A DNA stretch of 64,000 nt, taken from Streptomyces sp. NBC_00376 (GTDB lineage: Bacteria > Actinomycetota > Actinomycetes > Streptomycetales > Streptomycetaceae). Below are positions 37,649-45,960 of the stretch, in pieces. Numbering within the stretch: the stretch's first letter is position 1; each line of letters starts with the position of its first letter. Location: NCBI RefSeq assembly GCF_036077095.1, contig NZ_CP107960.1, positions 3,658,001-3,722,000 of the forward strand. The letters are read 5' to 3'. The notes under the pieces were generated by a model. That model was given only the letters and a program-made list of their open reading frames with translations. It was not told the DNA's origin and ran no database searches. The translations under genes were made by a program, and so were the position numbers.

Positions 37649-38536
37649 TCAGGCCGTGATGTCCTTCGTCGTGAACCGGGCCCAGGCCGCCGAGCCGAAC
37701 ACAGCCGCGTACAAGCCCTGAAGCCCCAGGTTCTTGACCACTTCGTCCCAGTAGACGGGCGCGCGCAGCAGGTCCGCGTACGACATCCAGTAGTGCGGGA
37801 AGAGATACGGGTGCAGCGCGCTCAACTGCGGGATGCCGTCCACGATCTGTACGGTGATCAGCAGCCCGACCGTCGCCGCCATGGCCGCGATGCCGCTGCC
37901 GGTGAGGGTCGAGACGAACAGGCCGATCGCCGCGAACCCGATCAGTGACGCCGCGACGACCACCGCGATCAGCCCGGCGCGCAGCAGCCCCTCGCCGAAG
38001 CCGATCCGGGTCCCCGAGATGGTGGTGACCTCCCCCACGGGGAAGAGCAGCGAGCCCACGACGAGCGCGGACAGGGCCACGACCAGGGTCGCGACCAGGC
38101 AGAACACCACCACCGAGGCGTACTTCGTCAGCAGCAGCCTGGTCCGGCCGGCCGGGGCGACCAGCAGGTAGCGCAGGGTTCCCGCGTTCGCCTCGCCCGC
38201 GACCGAGTCGCCCGCCACGACCCCGACGGCCATCGGCAGGAAGACCGGGAGCGTCACGGCTAGGGCGGCGAAGACCAGGAAGAGCCCGTTGTTGGTGATC
38301 TGGGAGAGGAACGCCGGGCCTCCCCCGCCGCCGCCCGGTCCCGGCGAGGAGCCGTCGTTCGTCTCGATCCGCACCGCGATGCCGATCAGTACGGGCACGG
38401 CGGCCAGCACCCCGAGCAGTGCCAGGGTGCGCCAGCGGCGGAGTGTGGTGGTCAGTTCGGAGCGGAGGAGCCCGAAGGTCCACAGCGGGCTCGGCGCCCT
38501 GCCCGCCCCGGCGACCGCGGCTTCAGCCTGCGACAT
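37649..38536 (-). CDS. ABC transporter permease (ABC-2 type)
   Basis: Membrane component of an ABC exporter, 295 residues, six hydrophobic segments (about 38-55, 85-110, 140-165, 190-215, 218-235, 270-285). The glycine-rich loop SSPGPGGGGGGP is at about 63-74. The pattern GTLRYLLVAPAGRTRLLLTKY is characteristic of ABC-2 permeases. It overlaps the ATPase gene by 14 bases, so the two form a transporter of one ATPase and one permease. Substrate unknown. Confidence 0.92.
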   Translation of the reverse strand: MSQAEAAVAGAGRAPSPLWTFGLLRSELTTTLRRWRTLALLGVLAAVPVLIGIAVRIETNDGSSPGPGGGGGGPAFLSQITNNGLFLVFAALAVTLPVFLPMAVGVVAGDSVAGEANAGTLRYLLVAPAGRTRLLLTKYASVVVFCLVATLVVALSALVVGSLLFPVGEVTTISGTRIGFGEGLLRAGLIAVVVAASLIGFAAIGLFVSTLTGSGIAAMAATVGLLITVQIVDGIPQLSALHPYLFPHYWMSYADLLRAPVYWDEVVKNLGLQGLYAAVFGSAAWARFTTKDITA

Positions 38537-39506
38537 CGAAACCCTCTCCGGTGAGTGCGACGAAGGCGTCCTCCAGTGAGGCCCGTTCGACGCCGAAGGA
38601 CCTCAGCCGTACACCGGCGTGCACCAGCGCCGCGCTGAGGTCGGCGAGTTCGACGTCGCCCGGCGGGGCCTCGGCGCTCACCCGGTCGCCGTCGACCGTG
38701 ATCCCGGTGACGCCCAGTTCCTTGAGGACCCGGGCGGCGTCGCCCGGGTCGGGGGTGGTGACGGCCAGCCGGCCCCGGGCACCCGCGGCGAGTTCCGCGA
38801 CCGGGCCCTGGGTGATCAGCCGGCCCCTGGCCATCACCGCGGCGTGCGTGCAGACCTGCTCGATCTCGTCGAGGAGGTGCGAGGAGAGGAAGACGGTGGT
38901 GCCGTCCGCCGCCAGTTCCCTGACCAGGGTGCGGATCTCCCGCATGCCCTGCGGGTCCAGGCCGTTGGTCGGCTCGTCGAGCACGAGCAGCCGGCGCGGC
39001 TGGAGCAGGGCGGCGGCGAGGCCGAGGCGCTGCTTCATGCCGAGCGAGTACGCCCTGGCCTTCTTTCCGGCCGCCGCGGCCAGCCCGACCCGGTCCAGGG
39101 CCTGGTCCACCCGGGCCCGGCGGGTGCGCGGATCGGCGGTGGGGTCTGCGGAGTCGTAGCGCAGCAGGTTGTCCCGGCCGCTCAGGAACCCGTACAGCGC
39201 GGGCCCCTCGATCAGCGCGCCGACCTGCGGGAGCACGGTGCGGGCGGCGGCCGGCATGGGACGGCCCAGCAGCCGAGCGGTGCCGGACGTCGCTTCGATG
39301 AGGCCCATCAGCATCCGGATGGTGGTGGTCTTGCCCGAGCCGTTGGGGCCGAGGAAGCCGAAGATGCTGCCGCCGGGGACGCTGAGGTCGAGGCCGTCGA
39401 CGGCGAGCTGGCCGCCGCGGTAGCGCTTGGTGAGGCCCCGGGTCTCGATCACGGCTCCCGGCTCGGTGACCGCCGTCGGTTCGACGACGGTCCCGGACTC
39501 TGTCAT
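38523..39506 (-). CDS. ABC transporter ATP-binding protein
   Basis: ATPase of the ABC-2 exporter, 327 residues. Walker A GPNGSGKTT at 53-61, signature YSLGMKQRLGLAAALL, Walker B RRLLVLDEPTNGLDPQG and switch histidine in TVFLSSHLLDEIEQ are all present. The C-terminal 80 residues form the extension seen in drug/bacitracin-type ATPases. GGGAG lies 6 bases before ATG 39506. The first 20 residues are polar and variable. Confidence 0.95.
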   Translation of the reverse strand: MTESGTVVEPTAVTEPGAVIETRGLTKRYRGGQLAVDGLDLSVPGGSIFGFLGPNGSGKTTTIRMLMGLIEATSGTARLLGRPMPAAARTVLPQVGALIEGPALYGFLSGRDNLLRYDSADPTADPRTRRARVDQALDRVGLAAAAGKKARAYSLGMKQRLGLAAALLQPRRLLVLDEPTNGLDPQGMREIRTLVRELAADGTTVFLSSHLLDEIEQVCTHAAVMARGRLITQGPVAELAAGARGRLAVTTPDPGDAARVLKELGVTGITVDGDRVSAEAPPGDVELADLSAALVHAGVRLRSFGVERASLEDAFVALTGEGFDVAG

Positions 39507-39531
39507 GCGTACTCCCCATGGGTCGGGCAGG

Positions 39532-39596
39532 GCCCGTCCGCCGGACGGGCGATGGCGACCCGCCCCGCCGTACGGAGCGTACGGCGGGGCGGGTCG
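39532..39596 (-). terminator. Double hairpin downstream of the LolA-like gene
   Basis: First, a perfect 19-bp stem 39556-39574 / 39578-39596 (CGACCCGCCCCGCCGTACG and its complement, loop GAG), 30 bases past the stop of the LolA-like gene. Beyond it lies a compact palindrome GCCCGTCCG/CGGACGGGC at 39532-39550. Together they insulate the ABC genes. Confidence 0.8.
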
Positions 39597-39626
39597 GCGG
39601 TGCGGGAAGCGCGGCGCCCCCCGGCG

Positions 39627-40904
39627 TCAGGAGGCGCTGTTCGCCGCCTTGACCAGCGCGTCCTTCGTGACCGCGCCGACGTACACCTTGCCGTCGTCCG
39701 TCATCAGGGCATTGACCAGGCGGGTCTTGAAGACCGTGCCCGAGCCGAACTTGCCGGTGACCTTGTCGCCCAGCGCGTCCAGGAACTGCTGGGCCTCGGC
39801 CGGGACATCGCCCGACGCCTTCGAGGGGAGTCCGGTGGCGCCAGGGGTGGTGATCTCGGCGATCGCGCTCCAGCCCTCGCCGATGACCTTCGTGTTCTTG
39901 GCGCCCGGCTCCCCGGCGCCGAGCTGCGCGGCGTCGGCGCCCGGGATCAGGTCGCCGAGGCCCTTGTCGGCCTTGTGCTGCGCCTTGGCGTCGTCGGCCT
40001 CGGTCACCTCGGTGCCCTTGGGCGGGGTGAAGGTGAACAGGGAGGCGTCCGGCTTGGCGAAGTCGACCTCGGTGAACCCGGCGTCGACAACGGCCTTGCC
40101 ACCGGCGGCCGGAAGCAGCGTGAACTTCAGCGGCACACCGCTCTTCGCGTCGACCGCGACCGTGACCGAACCGATCGTGGAGCCGCTCTGCTTGGGCTTC
40201 ACGACCAGCTTGTACGCGTCGCGCCCGGCTACCTGCGCGGTGCCGTCGACCGTCACCGACGTGGTGGGACCGGCGGCCTTCAGCACCTGCTCGGCGAGTG
40301 CCTTCGGGGTGGTGGGCACGCCCTCGGGAACGGGGTGCCCGGACTTCTTCCCGGCGTCCCGGCCGGCGTCCTTGCCCGCCTGCTTCTCGGTGGCGTGGTA
40401 CGCCTGGTCGGACTTGCTGTCGTACGCCCAGACCTGATCGCCGTTGTGGATCAGGCTGTACTCGGACGCGTTGTCCAGGATCGACAGCCGCTGCTTGTCG
40501 GGGCCGTCGGCGGCGATCCGGAGGGTGTGCGTGCCGGATGCCAGCTCCGTCATCCGCTCCTGCGGGTCGGCGCTCGAACCGCCCTTGCCGCCGTCGCCGC
40601 CCGCGCCGCCCGGGGCGAAGGATTCGGCCAGGCCGCCGAGCGACGGGATGCCGAGGTCCGTGCTGATCTTCACCGTGCCGGAGAGCTGCTCGGTGTCCGA
40701 AGCGGCGATCTTCTCGATGAGTTCCTGTGCGCCGATCTTCGGCAGATCGGGGTCGCCGCTGCTCGCGAGCGCCGGGACGAGCCCGATCGTCGCGGCCGCG
40801 ACACCCGCCACCGCGACCGGGACGATGTAGCGCGCCGCCTTGCGGCGGCCTGCGGCGGTGCCCCTGGTCCCGCCGTTGGTCTCTGCGCTGTCGTTCGGTG
40901 CCAT
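39627..40904 (-). CDS. LolA-like/DUF2092 exported protein
   Basis: A 425-residue protein with an uncleaved N-terminal membrane anchor or signal (about 25-47, RYIVPVAVAGVAAATIGLVPAL) and an extracytoplasmic domain resembling LolA-type lipoprotein carriers and sigma-E regulator RsiB-like folds (SGTVKISTDLGIPSL, LIHNGDQVWAYDSKSDQAYHA, VDAKSGVPLKFTLLPAGG-type segments). A flexible Gly-rich insertion (GGAGGDGGKGGSSADP) falls at about 115-130. ATG 40904 is set by GGAGGTAGG upstream. Actinobacteria lack the Gram-negative Lol pathway, so its role is probably lipid/lipoprotein or envelope-stress related; this is open. Confidence 0.88.
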   Translation of the reverse strand: MAPNDSAETNGGTRGTAAGRRKAARYIVPVAVAGVAAATIGLVPALASSGDPDLPKIGAQELIEKIAASDTEQLSGTVKISTDLGIPSLGGLAESFAPGGAGGDGGKGGSSADPQERMTELASGTHTLRIAADGPDKQRLSILDNASEYSLIHNGDQVWAYDSKSDQAYHATEKQAGKDAGRDAGKKSGHPVPEGVPTTPKALAEQVLKAAGPTTSVTVDGTAQVAGRDAYKLVVKPKQSGSTIGSVTVAVDAKSGVPLKFTLLPAAGGKAVVDAGFTEVDFAKPDASLFTFTPPKGTEVTEADDAKAQHKADKGLGDLIPGADAAQLGAGEPGAKNTKVIGEGWSAIAEITTPGATGLPSKASGDVPAEAQQFLDALGDKVTGKFGSGTVFKTRLVNALMTDDGKVYVGAVTKDALVKAANSAS

Positions 40905-40973
40905 CTGTGCCCTACCTCCGTGGTCGGCGGCTTCCGTCCGGTTGCACTCGTCCACTCCGTGCCGCCATTCTCA

Positions 40974-41018
40974 CCCGGTTTGGTCAGGAGTGGTTGTTCT
41001 CCATCTGACCAAACCGGG
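40974..41018 (-). promoter_or_regulatory. 14-bp stem with 17-base loop between polyprenyl synthase and LolA-like gene
   Basis: Perfect arms CCCGGTTTGGTCAG (40974-40987) and CTGACCAAACCGGG (41005-41018). It could be the terminator of the synthase gene (about 100 bases past its stop) or an operator/attenuator, as it lies 70 bases before the LolA-like start. Confidence 0.55.
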
Positions 41019-41121
41019 GGCACGGAGGCGTCAGCCCCCGGGTGCAACTCCGCGTACCTCTTCGGTATGACACCGCACGGCGTTCGCGCCCCCGTCCAGT
41101 AGGGGACACCGAGGAGACGGA

Positions 41122-42132
41122 TCAGCCCGCGCGGTGCACCACCGCGTCGCACAGCTCCAGCAGCGCGGACTTGGCGTAGCCCTCGGGCAGCGGCGTCAGC
41201 GTCGCGCGCGCCTCCTGGGCGTACCGGACGGTGTCCCGCCTGGCCTGCTCCAGCGCCGGGTGGGCGCGCAGCCTGCGCAGCGCCTCGGCGTGCCGGGCGT
41301 CGTCGCTGAGGTCGCCGTCGAGCAGCTCGACGAGCTCCAGGTCCTCCGGCTTCCCGTCGGCCGCCGCCTGCGCCCGCAGGTGGAGGACGGGGAGCGTCGG
41401 GATGCCCTCGCGCAGGTCGGTGCCGGGGGTCTTGCCGGACTCGTGGGAGTCGGACGCGATGTCGAGCACGTCGTCGGCGAGCTGGAAGGCGACGCCGAGC
41501 CGTTCCCCGTACTGGGTGAGGATGTCGACCGCGGACTCGTCCGCGCCGGCCATCATCGCGCCGAACCGGCAGGCCACCGCGATCAGCGAGCCGGTCTTGC
41601 CGCGCATCACTTCGAGGTAGTGCTCGACCGGGTCGCGGCCTTCGCCCGGCCCCGCGGTCTCCAGGATCTGGCCGGTTACCAGCCGCTCGAACGCCTCCGC
41701 CTGGATGCGTACGGCCTCCGGGCCGAGGTCGGCCAGTATGTGCGAGGCGCGGGCGAAGAGGAAGTCACCGGTCAGCACGGCCACCGAGTTGCCCCAGCGG
41801 CTGTTGGCGCTGTCCACGCCGCGCCGCACGTCCGCCTCGTCCATCACGTCGTCGTGGTAGAGCGTCGCGAGGTGCGTCAGCTCGACGACGACGGCGGCGG
41901 GCACGATGCCCGGCGCGTCGCGGTCACCGAACTGGGCGGCCAGCATCGCCAGCAGCGGCCGGAAACGCTTGCCCCCGGCGCGTACGAGATGCTGCGCGGC
42001 CTCCGTGATGAAGGGCACGCCGCTCTTGGTGGCGTCGAGCAGCCCGGACTCGACAGCAGCCAACCCGGCCTGGACATCGGCCTCAAGTGCCTGGTCCCGC
42101 ACGCTCAGCTCGAACGGCCCGACGACGGTCAC
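41122..42132 (-). CDS. Long-chain trans-polyprenyl diphosphate synthase
   Basis: Isoprenoid chain-elongating enzyme, 336 residues, most likely supplying the menaquinone side chain. The first aspartate-rich motif DDVMD is at 94-98, the second DDVLD at about 218-222, and GGKRFRPLL at 53-61 is the conserved IPP-binding region. Small residues before the first motif fit a long-chain (heptaprenyl or longer) product, but chain length cannot be fixed from sequence. GTG 42132 follows AGGAGATC. It is divergent from the peptide-transporter gene, with 157 bases between. Confidence 0.94.
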   Translation of the reverse strand: MTVVGPFELSVRDQALEADVQAGLAAVESGLLDATKSGVPFITEAAQHLVRAGGKRFRPLLAMLAAQFGDRDAPGIVPAAVVVELTHLATLYHDDVMDEADVRRGVDSANSRWGNSVAVLTGDFLFARASHILADLGPEAVRIQAEAFERLVTGQILETAGPGEGRDPVEHYLEVMRGKTGSLIAVACRFGAMMAGADESAVDILTQYGERLGVAFQLADDVLDIASDSHESGKTPGTDLREGIPTLPVLHLRAQAAADGKPEDLELVELLDGDLSDDARHAEALRRLRAHPALEQARRDTVRYAQEARATLTPLPEGYAKSALLELCDAVVHRAG

Positions 42133-42288
42133 GAGGGGATCTCCTGTCTGCTGACGATCACACGGAATGTCGATGTGTCGCTGTCATCACTCAAGTCAGC
42201 GTATCCGGTCCCCTTTGGATCAACGTGGGCGCCTTCCCGCCACCGCCGGTATGTTCGGGATCAGCTCATACGATCAGGAGTCACCCCT

Positions 42289-43788
42289 TTGTCCCACACG
42301 GCCACCGACACCGAACCGAGTCAGCCGCCGCCCGAAGACGACCATGCGTTTTTCGGCCAGCCGCGGGGGCTGATGACCCTGTCCGGCCTGGAGGTCTGGG
42401 AACGGTTCTCGTTCCTCGGCATGCAGGCGATCCTGGTCCTCTACTTCGCCGACACCGTCGCCCACGGCGGCATGGGCATGGAGCCCGGCACCGCGGCCTC
42501 CGTCTCTGCCGCCTACGGCACCCTGGTCTACCTGGTCTCCGTCGCGGGAGGCTGGCTGGCCGACCGGATCCTCGGCTCCTACCGCGCCGTCCTGTACGGC
42601 GGAATCCTCATCGCCTGCGGGCATTACGCCATGGCGGTGCCCACCGACACCATGACGTGGGTCGGCCTCGGGCTGATCAGCGCCGGAACCGGTCTGCTCA
42701 AGCCCAATGTGGCGACCATGGTCGGCAAGCTCTACCGCACCGACGACGAGCGCCGCGACGCCGGCTTCGCCCTCTACTACATGGGCATCAACATCGGTGC
42801 GTTCCTCGGCCCGCTGGTCACCGGCTGGCTCGGGGACCACGCGAGCTGGCACTGGGGCTTCTCGGCCGCCGCCTTCGGCATGACGCTCGGGCTGATCCAG
42901 TACGTACTGGGCCGGCGTCACCTGGCCGGGCGAAAGCACAGCGCCGAATTCGCCCTCGCACCAGCACCCATGCGCCGCGCCATTCGGCTGATCGCGGCCG
43001 GCGCCGTCGTGGTCGCCGCCGTCGCCACCGCGCTCGCCCTGGCGGGCTGGCTGACCATGGACCGCTTCGTCGACCTGCTCACCCTGATCTCGGTGATCGC
43101 ACCGGTCGTCTACTTCGCGGTGATGTTCCGCAGCCCGCAGGTCACCTCTCAGGAGCGCGGCAGGCTGCGCCCGTACGTGGTGCTGTTCCTGGCCTCCGTC
43201 GTCTTCAACTTCATCCTCTTCCAGGCGTACTCGACGATGATGCTGCTCGCGTCGACCAACGCCCGTACCGAGATCTTCGGCTTCCACTTCCCGGCGAGCT
43301 GGTACGCCTCCGCGCTCGGCGCCTTCGAGGTCGCGCTCGCCCCGGTGGTCGCCGCCGTCTGGGCCCGGATGGGCCCGCGTCAGCCGCACGCCTCCAACAA
43401 GATCGCGATCGGGGTGATCCTCGGCGGCCTGTCCTTCCTGCTGATGGTGCTGCCGACCTCCGGGCACTCCGGCGACACCTACAAGATGGCCGCCTGGTGG
43501 ATCGTCGGCTCGTACCTGCTGCTGGGGCTCGGCGACATCCTGCTGGAGACCTCCGGCATGTCCGCGACCACCAAGCTCGCCCCCAAGGCGTTCGCCAGCC
43601 AGACGATGGCGCTCTGGTTCCTCTCGCTGGCCCTCGCCAACGGCATCCAGGCACAGGTCGTGAAGCTGTACGGCGAGGTCTCCAACCCCGCCTACTTCGG
43701 TGTCAATGGCGCGATCGCGGTGGTGGCCGGTGTGGCCGTCATCGCCGCCGCACCCTGGCTCAAGCGCACCATGCACCCCGTCCACTGA
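42289..43788 (+). CDS. POT/PTR2-family proton-dependent oligopeptide transporter
   Basis: Fourteen-helix transporter, 499 residues. Family signatures: GLEVWERFSFLGMQAILVLYF near 25-45, SVAGGWLADRILGSYRAVLYGG and FALYYMGINIGAFLGPLVTGWLG (two conserved POT motifs, split here as seen), then WWIVGSYLLLGLGDILLETSG. The start is the TTG at 42289: AGGAG at 42276-42280 is 8 bases before it, and no ATG or GTG in frame gives a full first helix. An unusual start codon set by its ribosome-binding site. It imports di- and tripeptides with protons. The next gene, a peptidase-like hydrolase, begins 8 bases later. Confidence 0.93.
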   Translation: MSHTATDTEPSQPPPEDDHAFFGQPRGLMTLSGLEVWERFSFLGMQAILVLYFADTVAHGGMGMEPGTAASVSAAYGTLVYLVSVAGGWLADRILGSYRAVLYGGILIACGHYAMAVPTDTMTWVGLGLISAGTGLLKPNVATMVGKLYRTDDERRDAGFALYYMGINIGAFLGPLVTGWLGDHASWHWGFSAAAFGMTLGLIQYVLGRRHLAGRKHSAEFALAPAPMRRAIRLIAAGAVVVAAVATALALAGWLTMDRFVDLLTLISVIAPVVYFAVMFRSPQVTSQERGRLRPYVVLFLASVVFNFILFQAYSTMMLLASTNARTEIFGFHFPASWYASALGAFEVALAPVVAAVWARMGPRQPHASNKIAIGVILGGLSFLLMVLPTSGHSGDTYKMAAWWIVGSYLLLGLGDILLETSGMSATTKLAPKAFASQTMALWFLSLALANGIQAQVVKLYGEVSNPAYFGVNGAIAVVAGVAVIAAAPWLKRTMHPVH

Positions 43789-43796
43789 GGTAAGCC

Positions 43797-45791
43797 ATGC
43801 ACATCCGCACCACGTTCCCGTACGACACCACCCATGAGGACGTCCGCATCCCGCTGCCGGACGGCACCCGGCTGTACGCCCGGATCTGGCGGCCCGTCAC
43901 CGACGAGCCGGTGCCCGCGCTCCTGGAGTACCTGCCCTACCGGCTGAGCGACTGGACGGCGCCGCGGGACTGGCAGCGCCACCCCTGGTACGCGGGCCAC
44001 GGCTACGCCTCCGTCCGGGTGGACGTGCGGGGACACGGCAACAGCGAGGGGCTGCCGGGCGACGAGTACGACGCGACGGAGCTGGCCGACGGCGTCGCCG
44101 TCATCCACTGGCTGGCCCGGCAGCCGTGGTGCTCCGGCCGGGTCGGCATGTTCGGCATCTCGTGGGGCGGCTTCAACTCGCTCCAGATCGCCGCGCTGGC
44201 CCCCGAGCCGCTGAAGGCGATCGTCACCGTCTGCTCGACCGACGACCGCTACGACAACGACGTCCACTACATGGGCGGCTCGGTGCTCGGCGTCGACATG
44301 CACGCCTGGGCGGCCACCATGCTCGCCTTCGTCTCCCGGCCGCCGGACCCGGCGCAGGTCGGCGACGGCTGGAAGGACATGTGGCTGAAGCGGCTGGAGA
44401 CCGTGGACCCGTTCATCCACACCTGGCTGGCCCACCAGACCCGCGACGACTACTGGAAGCACGGCAGCGTCTGCGAGGACTACTCCGCGATCCGGGCGAG
44501 CGTCCTCGCGGTGGGCGGCTGGCACGACCCGTACCGCGACACCGTGCTGCGGCTCGTCGAGCGCCTGGACCCCGGCCGGGTCCGCGGGCTGATCGGGCCC
44601 TGGTCGCACCAGTACCCGGACCGCGGGCTGCCGCCGGGGCCGTCGATCGGCTTCCTCCAGGAGACGCTGCGCTGGTGGGACCAGCACCTGAAGGACAAGG
44701 ACACCGGCGTCATGGCCGAGCCGCTGCTGCGGGCCTGGATCAGCGAGTCGCACCGTCCCGCCACGGTGTACGAGACGCTGCCGGGCCGCTGGGTCGGTGA
44801 GGACAGCTGGCCGTCCCCGAACGTCGCGCCGGTCGTGTACGCGCTCGGGGGCGGGCCGCAGACCGTCGACTCGCCGCAGCAGACCGGGCTGGACGCCGGA
44901 CGCTTCTTCCCGTTCGGCAACGACGCCGACCTGCCGCCCGACCAGCGCGACGAGGACGCCAAGTCGGTCTGCTTCGAGTTCCCGGTCCAGGACGCGCCGA
45001 TCGAGATCCTCGGCCGCCCCCGGGTGAAGCTGCGGATCCGGATGGACGCGCCGCGCGGCCAGGCGATCGCCCGGCTCTGCGACGTCGCGCCGGACGGCTC
45101 CTCCACGCTGGTCACCCGGGGCGCGCTCAACCTGTCCGCCCGCCATGGCCGCGACCGCGCGGAGGACTGGCCGGTGGGCGCCACCGAGGACGTGACCTTC
45201 GAGCTGAACGGCATCGGGCACACCTTCCCGCCCGGCCACCGGATCAGGCTCGCGGTCTCCTCCTCGTACTGGCCGTGGATCTGGCCGCAGGCCGGGTCGG
45301 TGGGCTTCGTCCTGGACGCCGACGGCAGCCTCGTCGAACTGCCGGTGCGTCGCTCCGTGGAGGACCCCGCGATCCGGTTCGAGGAGCCGGAGCAGTCGGA
45401 ACCGCTCGGTGTCGTGTACCCGGTGACGCTCGACGAACAGCGCCCGGAGCGGCTGGTGGTCCGCGATGTCGCCAAGGGCGAATGGCGGCTGGAGGTCGAC
45501 CCGCGCTACGGCGGCACCCGCGTCTATCCGGACGGCCTGGAGTTCACCGAGGACGCGCTGGAGACGTACACGATCCAGGAGAACGACCCGCTCTCCGCAC
45601 GCACCCGCTCCGACTGGGCGATCCGGCTGCACCGGCCGGAGATGGCGTGGGACGTACGGATCGAGACCCGCTCCGAGATCGGTGCGGACGACACCGACTT
45701 CATCACCTCCGACGAGGTGGTCTGCAAGGAGGGCGGCGAGGTCGTCTTCCACCGGACCTGGGAGAAGCGGATCCCGCGCACGGCCGGCTGA
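43797..45791 (+). CDS. CocE/NonD (Xaa-Pro dipeptidyl-peptidase S15) family hydrolase
   Basis: Alpha/beta hydrolase of the S15/CocE family, 664 residues. The nucleophile motif GISWGG (about 118-123) and the oxyanion-hole tyrosine in LEYLPYRLSD are seen, as is the conserved RVDVRGHGNSEG. Catalytic Asp and His lie in VGGWHDPYRD and LIGPWSHQYPD. The C-terminal jelly-roll domain (from about 370) is typical. No signal peptide. It is adjacent to and probably co-transcribed with the peptide transporter, suggesting a role in peptide or ester utilisation; actual specificity is not known. Confidence 0.93.
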   Translation: MHIRTTFPYDTTHEDVRIPLPDGTRLYARIWRPVTDEPVPALLEYLPYRLSDWTAPRDWQRHPWYAGHGYASVRVDVRGHGNSEGLPGDEYDATELADGVAVIHWLARQPWCSGRVGMFGISWGGFNSLQIAALAPEPLKAIVTVCSTDDRYDNDVHYMGGSVLGVDMHAWAATMLAFVSRPPDPAQVGDGWKDMWLKRLETVDPFIHTWLAHQTRDDYWKHGSVCEDYSAIRASVLAVGGWHDPYRDTVLRLVERLDPGRVRGLIGPWSHQYPDRGLPPGPSIGFLQETLRWWDQHLKDKDTGVMAEPLLRAWISESHRPATVYETLPGRWVGEDSWPSPNVAPVVYALGGGPQTVDSPQQTGLDAGRFFPFGNDADLPPDQRDEDAKSVCFEFPVQDAPIEILGRPRVKLRIRMDAPRGQAIARLCDVAPDGSSTLVTRGALNLSARHGRDRAEDWPVGATEDVTFELNGIGHTFPPGHRIRLAVSSSYWPWIWPQAGSVGFVLDADGSLVELPVRRSVEDPAIRFEEPEQSEPLGVVYPVTLDEQRPERLVVRDVAKGEWRLEVDPRYGGTRVYPDGLEFTEDALETYTIQENDPLSARTRSDWAIRLHRPEMAWDVRIETRSEIGADDTDFITSDEVVCKEGGEVVFHRTWEKRIPRTAG

Positions 45792-45809
45792 CAGGACCGG
45801 CTCTGCCCA

Positions 45810-45862
45810 CCGCCGTGCCCCGGACACCCGTCGCCGTGCCTCGCGCGCCCGGGGCACGGCGG
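45810..45862 (+). terminator. Hairpin after the S15 hydrolase gene
   Basis: Perfect 14-bp arms CCGCCGTGCCCCGG (45810-45823) and CCGGGGCACGGCGG (45849-45862), 25-base loop, 18 bases past the stop. Confidence 0.75.
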
Positions 45863-45960
45863 AACTTTCCGGGCATCAGGGGCGGTTGGGACACTCCCGC
45901 GAGGGGGTGGCGGCGACGTAACGTGTCCCCCAAGCGACCTGGAAAGCGAGGCAGCAACAC

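Noticed and set aside
36333..38483. A 716-residue minus-strand frame covering the hypothetical, TetR and permease region
   Set aside because: The TetR and permease genes in other frames have full family motifs; only the last 151 residues of this frame look like a protein.
41134..43788. An 884-residue frame extending the peptide transporter backwards across the polyprenyl synthase
   Set aside because: It is antisense to the synthase; the TTG at 42289 with AGGAG explains the real start.
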